Below are positions 1-8,508 of a DNA stretch of 64,000 nucleotides, one piece after another. The translations under genes and the position numbers were made by a program. Each line of letters opens with the position of its first letter. The stretch's first letter is position 1. The stretch lies in contig OY992839.1 in NCBI GenBank assembly GCA_963921425.1, forward strand, positions 1,118,501 through 1,182,500, in the 5' to 3' direction. The stretch comes from Dryas octopetala. Lineage: Eukaryota; Streptophyta; Magnoliopsida; Rosales; Rosaceae. The notes below the pieces were generated by a model that worked only from the letters and a program-made list of their open reading frames with translations, was not told the origin of the DNA and made no database searches.

Positions 1-212
1 AAATAACACACCCATATAGATATTATTTGCATATGACAAAAGAAAATTGTATTTGCCTTTTTCCTTAATTTGGATATGAAACACGTGACATGACATGGAC
101 GTACTCACTCAAATATGTGTACAATAATAAAGATAAAACTTAGTATTCATGTTGTAATAGTTATAATTTGGATAAACGCACAACACATCATACTTGATGT
201 TACCAATTTCAA
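1..212. other. AT-rich left edge, no gene seen
   Basis: Short AT-rich stretch before the outer foldback arm. I see no coding potential or repeat structure here. Confidence 0.5.
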
Positions 213-661
213 GGGCGGAATCAGAACGGTTGGAAAGGGGGGCTAGCTAAGCTAACTGAATAAGTTTTGCTTTTAGGTACAATTATATTATAATCATCCT
301 AACAATGAAGATTTAAGTAAAATCTTATAACCAAATGACTACGATAAGGGATTAATTATGAGGGACTATTTTATAAGAATCCTTATATTAATTTAATGAC
401 ACATATTTATTATTTAACATCACCTACATTCATTTTTACCCAATAACTTGTTTAAATTGCTAATCTTTAAAAGAAAAATCACCAAAACCATATGATTATT
501 TTTTATTTACGTTGCAGCCCAAAAGTACATATATATATATATATCCTACTCACCTATAAGAGGAAATATTATAAGGTATAACCGATATACCGCTACGTGG
601 TATAACCAATCCAACGTGTAAGGATATTACTGAACGCTGTATTTATATTAATAGGGTATAA

Positions 662-669
662 TATTAATA
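662..669. repeat. Left target-site duplication of the 7.25-kb MULE (TATTAATA)
   Basis: TATTAATA immediately precedes the first TIR base at 670, and the same 8 bp follows the right TIR at 7920-7927. The octamer is its own reverse complement, so it could also be counted as the outermost TIR bases. MULE target duplications are usually 8-11 bp. Confidence 0.6.
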
Positions 670-711
670 GAGAGCTGCTATTTGCACACCCCTAATTTTC
701 TCTTTGCACAC
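670..711 (+). repeat. Left TIR of the 7.25-kb MULE
   Basis: Matches the reverse complement of 7878-7919 with no mismatch seen by eye: GAGAGCTGCT, ATTTGCACACCCC, TAATTTTCTC, TTTGCACAC. Similarity continues in degraded form inward. Confidence 0.85.
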
Positions 712-1254
712 AATTTTCTCCTACACACCCCTTATTAATTTGTCAAACATAAAATTTCTTTTTTACACACCCCTATTATGACCAAAATACCCCAATCTCA
801 CTAATATGTCTAAATTTCTCTTTACACACCCTCTCAACCCAAATAATACACACCCCCACAAACACACACCCCCACAAACACATCTACACTACACACCCCC
901 CTTCCTCACCCCATCTCACCTCACACAACTAACCACCAGCACCCACCATTGCCGACACCCACCATTGCCGACACCCATCTCCGGCTTCATCACCACCGTC
1001 ATCGCCGTCGTCAGCACCGCCGCCGTCAGCACTGTCGTCATCAAATTTCTGCCACTCCTATCCCCACCACAGCCACTAGAAGTGAGTTTCTCAAATAAAT
1101 TAGTTGTAAATGTAAATCTAATACTTTTTTATCTAATTTGAATTACTCAATCCATCCCAAATACCGTTTTCGTCTGATTTACTAGATTTGTAGGGAGGAT
1201 TTGGGGTTTTGGAGTGAGCATTTTCGGGGTTTTTAGTTTTCTGATTTCGCAGCT

Positions 1255-1580
1255 CGTTCGGCACTGGTCTGCCGAACGAATTCATTTTATTCGGCAGTCA
1301 GCTACCGAACTAAATGAATTGGTTCGGCAGTACCCTACCGAACGAATGCAAAATGTCGGATTTCCATATTTTGGTTCGACAGGTGACTGCCGAACAATGA
1401 ATATTAGTTCGGTGGTTACCTGCCGAACAAAATGAATTGGTTCGGCAGCACGCTACCGAACGACTGCAAAATTTCGAATTTCCCTATTTTGGTTCGACAG
1501 CCATCTGCCGAATGGTGGAACTGTGTTCGACAGTCAACTGCCGAACAGTTGCCACTTTGCTCGGCAGTTGACTGCCGAAC
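1255..1580. repeat. Left subterminal palindrome array (9 units)
   Basis: Nine imperfect palindromes of about 21-24 bp of the form GTTCGGCAG-nnnn-CTGCCGAAC. They start near 1255, 1290, 1321, 1374, 1407, 1440, 1491, 1525 and 1560, spaced about 33-53 bp. Arms vary as TTCGGCAG, TTCGACAG or TTCGGTGG against CTGCCGAA or CTACCGAA. The array lies directly upstream of the PMD gene. A homologous array occurs at the other end of the element. Subterminal arrays are often transposase-binding sites in DNA transposons; that role is inferred here. Confidence 0.8.
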
Positions 1581-1672
1581 CACCTGTGTTGAAATTTTTT
1601 TTTTTTTTTTAAGCTTTTAAAAAATCATATATTTGCTAAAACAATTTTCAATTTCTTGTTTGAAATTATAGG

Positions 1673-3655
1673 ATGGACAGAAGAAGAATTAGACGTGGTG
1701 CATATTCATCTAGAGGGGAAGTCCCCGATGTTGCCGATGATATGCAAAGAACACGACCCACAGCATCTGGGCGAAGAAGGCTAGTACAAGCACGAGCTAG
1801 TCGTGAGGCAGTTCCTGAACAAGCTGAGGTTCCGGTTGAGGATTACAATGAGGATAATCCCAACGAGCTTGCTGAGCCTTTCCCCGGAGGTCCCATTGAC
1901 ACGTCCCTGCTGAGGAGTTATGGAACTCACGTAGCTGCTGAAATTTGGAACAACGAGGTATGATATTTAACAGTTGGTATTTTATTCTTGTGTAACTTGC
2001 AGTAATAATGAGTGAATTTCTTTGGTTATGTTTGAATTAGGAACGGGAGCCTTTGAGGTGCATGTCCAAAACCACCAAGCTTCGTGAGTGGAAGTTGTGG
2101 GCCAGAACAGATAATGACCGGTTGAAGGGATATGTCCTTAATTCTGGGTTGACATCACTGGTGCAGTGTTCTTATCGGACGGTTGACAAAGTGTTGGTGT
2201 CCGCTTTTGTTGAGAGGTGGCATCCGGAGACCAATACATTCCACCTGCCTTTTGGTGAGATGACCATCACACTAGATGATGTAGCCAACATTTTAGGCAT
2301 TCCGGTTGGTGGTGCACCAGTGGCTACACTTGTCGAGGATAACATTACTTCTGAAGATCTACTAACTGCATATTTAGGAGTTAGTGGGGATCATGCATCA
2401 GAGCAGTTGATGGACTTTGGTGGTGAGTACGTACGATTATAGTGGTTACGTACGTACTTTAGTGATGTCACTGATGCCGACTCTGAGCATGAAATCCAAT
2501 GTGCAGCCCGGGCGTATCTGTTGTATTTATTGGGTTGTACCCTGTTTGTAGATAAGACTGGCACAAGGGTACAAGTGCAATATCTCAGACTGCTAACTAA
2601 TCTAGACACCGTTAGCCATTACGCATGGGGCGCTGGATGCCTAGCATGGTTGTTTAGGCAGTTTGGATTTGCCTCTCGAGCTGGTGTCAAACAAATCGGC
2701 GGATATATGACACTGATAGAGGCTTGGGTGTACGAGCACATGCACACCATTTTCGGTCCATCGTACGATATGAATTATTCCGAGAATTCACCTCGTGCGC
2801 TCCGTTGGACTTCAAGGCGGGATGGTGGCAGTGATCTTGAAGCAGTGCAAAGAATACGGCAACGACTTGATGTTTTGTCGGCTGACGAGGTATATTTGTA
2901 ATTTACAATTATTTTTATAAATTTAGGATTATATTATTACGTTAATGTTTTCAACTATATAATGTTATTGTTTTTTTTCAGGTTGTTTGGGAACCATACA
3001 AATCCCAAAGACAAGCACACCCATTGCCAGCTATAGCATTCTTCACAGGGATGATAAGGTGTTTTGATGTTGTTGAGCCTTATTGTCCCGAGAGAGTACT
3101 TAGGCAGTTTGGGAGGGTACAGACGATCCCCCCTGCACCACGTGCGGTTTTTCAGGGGGTTAGAGGTTCGAATGCGCACTCATACAGACCCATGTACAAC
3201 TATTTAGCTGGTATGTGGGAGGCGTGGGGGAATCACGTGTTGTCTGAGGAGGCGCGCAGTATACCGGTGAGGCGGCCATCGGATACTGTGAGAGGGTACC
3301 TCGATTGGTTCACCTCTATATCACATCCAATCGTCCACAACCCTACTCGCAGAAGTGCATTTGACCCACACGCCACATCGGATATTGCATACTATCAGGT
3401 ACGTAAATTTACACAATAAATTTACTCATTTTTCGATTGCATCTGTTAATGTTCGCATATTTTGGTTTTTAGGAGCGCGAGGCTCGGATGCTACGGATTA
3501 CCCAGCCGATTATTGACATGGGCGAAGAAGTTGCTATCACACGTCCTACTTACCTCTATCAGTCGGTTCAGAGTTTGCAATATATTTTACAGGGGACGCA
3601 CTTGCAGGACACTATGACATACCAACGCGGTTCGAGACGGCGTCCCCGCCAATGA
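1673..3655 (+). pseudogene. Plant mobile domain (PMD, aminotransferase-like) protein gene, interrupted by a stop codon
   Basis: Four exons: 1673-1957, 2041-2889, 2982-3398 and 3473-3655, with GT-AG introns, 1,734 nt or 578 codons in all. Exon 1 is a basic Arg-rich leader. Exons 2 and 3 match the plant mobile domain found in MAIN/MAIL1-type proteins and in transposon-borne relatives: FHLPFGEMTITLDDV and ILGIPV near 2240-2300, YAWGAGCLAWLFR near 2620, then VWEPY and RVLRQFGRVQTIPP near 2985-3130. An in-frame TAG at 2440-2442 falls between EYVRL and WLRTYFSDV, where the family reads straight through, so this copy is truncated to about 228 residues unless read through. The frame is open on both sides, which points to one recent nonsense substitution. 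It is the cargo or accessory gene of the surrounding MULE and is convergent with the transposase. Confidence 0.8.
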
Positions 3656-3888
3656 TTATAACTTGATATTTTTGTAGTTTCTATAACTAGATAAGGTTTT
3701 ATTTATGTCAAATACTATGGTTAATTTATATAATTGAATCCACCTCATTTTTTATGTGAAATACTTAGGTTCATGCAAAACAAATATCCACATACTTATA
3801 TATATTTAAATCCACATACTTATATATATTTAAATTATACAATAATCTCATCATAACTCAATGTAAATGCATCAAGTCCAAAACATAA
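3656..3888. other. Short spacer between the convergent MULE genes
   Basis: AT-rich 233-bp spacer holding both 3' ends. It includes a short direct repeat (ATCCACATACTTATATATAT at about 3788 and 3811). No other feature seen. Confidence 0.5.
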
Positions 3889-6845
3889 TCAATCACTATC
3901 AAGAGACACTGGTTCTTGTGTGGATGGATCACTATGGCACACAAATTTTTTGAATTGCTCAAGGCGATGTTGGTATCTAGTATACCACATTTTTGCGCTT
4001 TCGGTGGCATGCAAGGTCCACACAGTAGGAATAGGTGGCATGGGGTGATCCGGTACTAAGTGTACCTATAAAATAGCATTACACATGAGTTCAATAAATA
4101 TGGAATAAATATCCACTAAGTGTACCTATAAAGATAATTTAAATATCCAATAAAACAAACCATGTAGTTCAATGTGTACCTGTACGAAATGATCGTCATT
4201 GACAAAACCGATACCAATCTCACGAATCTCGGATCCCTCTAGTATATCTGGGTGTACGCTAAATGGTAGGCATGTTAAGCATAACGACCTAGATACATGG
4301 GTCACCACTACACCATAGCATGTCGCGATAACATATCCCATCTCCGGCATGTCCATCCAATAATCCTTTGGTGCAATAAGAGGTTCTTCAAAATACTCAA
4401 TCGAATGCTTTAGCTCAGCAACTCGAGATCGACCAAATATGGACTCATATAGGATGGACAGTGACCGTAACGAGTGGAATAAATCTATACGCACTTTCCG
4501 CCACGCATCTTCACCCAACCCCAATGCCAAAGCTACGACTCTATACCCACAATGACCGTCAGATTTCACATCAGTGGCACCGGTAATGAATGGCCTAATG
4601 CTAGCTTTGAATTGCTGTGTATACCGGTGGGTCGGAACAGATGGCGTGAGTGATGTCTTATATGCCTGTAGAAAAATATAAATGAATCCGATTATGCAAT
4701 GAGTATTAGTAAAATAAAGTAAGATCATCCAAATGAATTATATACCTTCAATTTTGATACTCTTGCCTTTGTCATCTTCTTTGGTGAATTGGTGCCAACT
4801 GTACATATTGTAGGTGATGGTGAGTGGCTACCTTGACCCGAAAGTGCATACTCGAAGGCAGATGGCAAACGGCGGGTAGAATTTTCAGCTTTACTAGGGC
4901 GCCCTTTAGTCTTTACCTTCGCACGCGGTTCTTTTAGCACCGTTATCTCTGGATTCATAAGCTCTTCTATTTTCAAACTCATCATCCTCTTAGTGTCCTC
5001 ATTCTGTCCTTCCATCCATATTGCTAGTCTATCAAGTGTTGACTGAACCGGTGGATTTGGCACTATCACTTGTGGTTCGTGAAGCATATCCAACTTTCTC
5101 CAACGGGGATGCACTGAATCAAGTGGAATACGCATCTTACGTCGCCTATACGACAAAATCTCGTGTGCACATGGCAAACAGTGTGTATGGCGAATAGTGC
5201 AATCACACGGTAATGTTCCAGTCGGATTTGAATCGGCCCTACAAAAAGAAAAGAATTATATTAGTCAGTAAGCATCACATTAATGAAGTGTTCATGGTAG
5301 TAATTATAGTTGAGTTAGTATCCAAATTACCGGCCAATCTCACAAGCAATTATAGTCAATGCCGCCATAGATACATAACCAATCAAATCTTTCAATTCCG
5401 GCTGTCTCATTTTGACTTGGACAAACGTTCGACTCTTCTCAAATGATGTCTTGATGTGTGTATGCTGCAATACTAACAATGAGTGTATATGTGCCCAAGA
5501 GGTATCAAAGGGAAGCTGGCTAGAGCCAAGTTCCCTTTTTAGCTTCGCGTGTGCACTTTCCGCTCTATTAATAGAGTCAAGTTAGTTTATATACAACACA
5601 ATATAATAATTAACAAGTAATGCCAAATATGTGAAAGTGTTTACCTATTAGAAGTTGTATTACCAAAATGCATACATGTGTCTGTCCATACAGCCACAAA
5701 CTTCTCCTTGAAAGGTATCAACCAAGTGTCCTTCAAATAGTCAATAACTCCAGGAACCCAACCGAACTTAGATTCAATCTGCTGTAAGTCTCTTAAATAC
5801 ACATCTTCTGACGTTGAATTTACCAAGGAATACCATGAACTATAAAACTTATCCCAATCATCCTTGGTTCCAAACTTTTTCTTGCAATTTGCCATCACAT
5901 TTTTGCTAATGTGCCACCTACACAATAAATGTCTAGCAGTAGGAAAAACTGCAGAGATTGCATTCATGAGTGCTAGATCTCGGTCTGTGACAATCACACC
6001 AGGAAGACAATCATCGCTGAGTAACGACCTCAATCTAGTCAAAGCCCAAATGTAATTGTCTTCCTTCTCATAACTAATGTAAGCAAATGCAACTGAGAAA
6101 GTCATGTTTGTGGATGTGACCCCAACAATCTCAAAGAGTGGCAGACGGTACCTATTAGTCTTATACGTGCAATCCATGATCAATACATGTGGAAATGCAC
6201 GTAAGAGATCAACACAACCAGGGTGGCTCCAAAACAAATCAGTCACAATATCATCACCACCAGAACATCTATGCCACTCAAAGTATTTGTGTTCAGATAA
6301 CTTACTTAGCAAACACTGCATTTCAGTTTTTCCAGCCTTCTCTTTCACCCTATTGCGGTGTCTGACATTGTATATTGTTTTGATTGTTGTTGTATTCGAA
6401 TAATCCCTTTCCTTCAAGATGGTCAGAATCTGCTTCGGTTTCACTAAACTCTTAGACATATCCACCAATAAAGAACTCTCTTTTCAGATAATCTCCCCAC
6501 AAATGAATGTCCTTCACCAGTAACTAAAACTCTATGGTTATGCACTCCACATACCACACTTAGCATCCATTCATCCTCATTACCAGTTTGCACACCCTTT
6601 AATGAGAAGGGGCATCCACATCTCTTTGTAGTAGAGTCCCTACCATCTTTAGGACGTTTTACTATACAACTATCAGCATCATACTTGGATGGCCTATGGT
6701 GACCACTTCGTTCGCAACCAAGAAACACTCTAGCTTTCTTCTTCCCAACCCCTACTGTATTAGACCTCATAATGACAATGACTATGTTGTTCGTCATTCC
6801 TTGTGCACGTGCCCAGCTAACCAATGCATCCCTCGAATGAAATAT
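3889..6845 (-). pseudogene. MULE transposase with SWIM zinc finger and C-terminal OTU-like protease domain, frameshifted
   Basis: Exons in transcript order: 6845-5645, 5564-5331, 5238-4746, 4665-4180, 4065-3889. The first begins IFHSRDALVSWARAQG, the FAR1/MuDR DNA-binding style N-terminus, with GCPFSLKG and CGVHNHRV. The MULE transposase core follows: MDCTYKTNRYRLPLFE and VTDRDLALMNAI supply two catalytic Asp, and the Glu of ESAHAKLK is restored across the first intron. A SWIM finger (CDC...PCAH) follows near 5160-5210. The OTU-like segment has DGHCGYRVVA near 4545 (Asp, Cys) and DDHF near 4195 (His). Exon 1 changes frame in the T/A run at about 6481-6487: its 1,201 nt is one base short of the phase needed at 5645. 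Further 5' exons (6921-7104, 7547-7592) are possible but do not splice in frame. The OTU function in the element is unknown. Confidence 0.85.
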
Positions 6846-6968
6846 CTACACATATGTAATTTACATTATTCACATTTCAACTACATTTGCAACATATATT
6901 TCCCAAATAACAAATTCATACCTCGTTTGTTGTGAATTATTACTATAGTCACGTGAGTATTCGGTCAA

Positions 6969-7029
6969 AACCTTGGCCTCGACCTCGACCTCGACCTCGA
7001 CCTCGACCTCGACCTCGACCTCGACCTCG
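6969..7029. repeat. Hexanucleotide repeat (CGACCT)n
   Basis: About nine tandem CGACCT units, read GAGGTC on the minus strand, upstream of the transposase exon. On the minus strand they could encode Glu-Val, Arg-Ser or Gly-Arg dipeptide repeats depending on frame. A possible exon at about 7104-6921 contains them, but its splice phase does not join the next exon cleanly. Confidence 0.8.
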
Positions 7030-7137
7030 GCCCCAATGTAGTCCTCAACCTTGCTGTTTCGAGTAGAAGCACCACCATATTGCTCATATTGTTCATCATC
7101 CTACACATAAAACATGAAAATAATGTCAAAACAGTAC

Positions 7138-7495
7138 GTTCGGTAGAAGATTACCGAACTAAATGAATATGTTCGGTAGAAGCTTACCGAACGAAATCAT
7201 ATTGTTCGGTAGTAATCTGCCGAACCAATAACCTTCGTTCGACAGTTGACTACCGAACAATATCGATTTTTGTAAACAAAATACTTCATTCGACAGATGT
7301 CTTCCGAATATATGTAAAATGTTCGGCATGTGTCTGTCGAAATTCATAAGTTCATTCGGCAAACAGTCACCGAATGGATTTTTAAAATTTTTTTTGTAAT
7401 TTTCATTCGGCAGTTAACCACCGAATATGTTAGTTGTGTTCGGTAGTCATCTGTCGAACAATACAGAAACGTTCGGTACTGGTTCGCCGAATGAA
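7138..7495. repeat. Right subterminal palindrome array (10 units)
   Basis: Ten imperfect palindromes of the form GTTCGGTAG-nnnn-CTACCGAAC or ATTCGGCAG-nnnn-CACCGAAT. They start near 7138, 7171, 7204, 7238, 7289, 7321, 7353, 7404, 7439 and 7471. This is the counterpart of the left array and uses the same TTCGGYAG core. Confidence 0.8.
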
Positions 7496-7877
7496 CCGCG
7501 AACAGGAAATGAAAAACACGAAAAAAAACCCAAAAAATTACGATCATACCTCGTCGGAAGGCGAATAAGGGACGAGTGAAGGCTCCATTCATGAAAACTA
7601 ATATGTATTTCTACAATCTTATTGCGTATATGTGACCAAGAGAAAAAACTTAGGGTTTAATGGAGGAAAAATGAAGAGATGAGGTTATGAGAGGAGGGGG
7701 TGTGCAATGAGAGTTTTAGGATTATTTTGGCTGAGGTTTAAGAGTGTTGGGTGGGGTGTGTAAGAGTGTTGGGATGGGTGTGTAAGGAGATTTTTTTTTT
7801 TCAAATAATAAAGGTTGTCCTTTTTGGTCTTTTCTCTTTGTGTCAATTAAGTAATTTCACAAATTAGATTGTTAGAG

Positions 7878-7919
7878 GTGTGCAAAGAGAAAATTAGGGG
7901 TGTGCAAATAGCAGCTCTC
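7878..7919 (-). repeat. Right TIR of the 7.25-kb MULE
   Basis: Reverse complement of the left TIR at 670-711, ending GCAGCTCTC at 7919 and followed by the TATTAATA duplication at 7920-7927. Confidence 0.85.
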
Positions 7920-8100
7920 TATTAATAACATTCACTTATATTATAACAAATAAACTGATTATACCACGTGTCAATATAACGGTTATACAGAATAATTTCT
8001 CTTATAAAAATTAATTAGCTCAACCCAGGAACTAAAAAATTGGGGTAAGGATCAAGAGATTTGGCTAACTAATTAAGGTAGCCCTAAGCTAGTTCCGCCC

Positions 8101-8508
8101 ATACCGTCAAGCGTCAATAAAACAATTTCTTAATCTCTTGTGTTGTTAAGATTTGTGGCCCATAATTAATTAAGTTATTAATTTCCTTTGCAAGCAAAAC
8201 AACACCTAACCCCCAGATTAGTATACATCATACAACATAAACCTTCCCCATTTCAATTTTTGGAAAGATAGATATTTACCAGTCAAAGTCAACGTCGAAA
8301 AAATATGGAGAATCAGAAGCCTTCTCATTTCTACATATTACATTTGGAACTTGACTTTATGCTTTCCTCAGTCCAACTCCAAACGGACCAAAAATCCAAG
8401 AAAGCATAAGAAAAACAGAAGAAGAGAAGAAAAAGAAAATTCTCAGATTCTCTCTCCTTGTAATGAACCCTAGTTCCTCATCAGTCGAAATCTAGACACT
8501 CACACCAC
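8101..8508 (+). other. Upstream region and 5' leader of MED33-like gene
   Basis: AT-rich upstream DNA. Its last 100 bp are purine-rich then CT-rich, which looks like a 5' leader. The foldback element ends right at the start of this short stretch, so the gene's proximal promoter is bounded by transposon sequence. No convincing TATA box was placed. Confidence 0.45.

Larger units (their letters stand above)
670..7919. mobile_element. Mutator-like element (MULE) carrying a PMD gene and a transposase-OTU gene
   Basis: The ends form a terminal inverted repeat of about 42 bp. The left starts GAGAGCTGCTATTTGCACAC at 670, and the right ends with its reverse complement at 7919. Further inside both ends are multiple ACACACCC-type motifs (720-900; reverse complement at 7690-7790). 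The interior holds two convergent genes: a plant mobile domain gene on + (1673-3655) and a MULE transposase with SWIM and OTU segments on - (3889-6845). The stop codons are only 234 bp apart. Each gene lies downstream of an array of short palindromes (1255-1580 and 7138-7495). Both coding regions are broken, so this copy is probably no longer autonomous, although its TIRs look intact. Association of PMD genes with MULEs is known in plants; the rest is read from the sequence. Confidence 0.85.
213..8100. mobile_element. Older foldback element split by the MULE (outer inverted repeat)
   Basis: Sequence outside the MULE ends is itself inverted-repeat. The left arm (213-669) begins GGGCGGAA and the right arm (7920-8100) ends TTCCGCCC. 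Further in, the left arm at about 557-613 (ATAAGAGGAAAT, TATAACCG, ACGTGGTATAA) pairs with the reverse complement of about 7955-8005 (ATAAGAGAAATT, TATAACCG, ACGTGGTATAA). The arms are diverged, so this insertion is older than the MULE that now occupies its loop. Family is unknown and no clear target duplication was found around the outer ends. Confidence 0.5.

Noticed and set aside
806-1141. Open frame of 111 codons in the left MULE subterminal region
   Set aside because: Composition is driven by CACACCCC and CACCACCG simple sequence; there is no protein-like pattern and it mirrors the G/T-rich DNA at the other MULE end.
1214-1620. Open frames across the left palindrome array
   Set aside because: They exist because the palindromes lack stops; repeated RQS/AER-type residues are just the repeat unit translated.
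1255-7495. Palindrome arrays considered as a CRISPR-like repeat-spacer array
   Set aside because: Units vary in arm and loop, spacers are not unique protospacer-like segments, and the context is a plant MULE.
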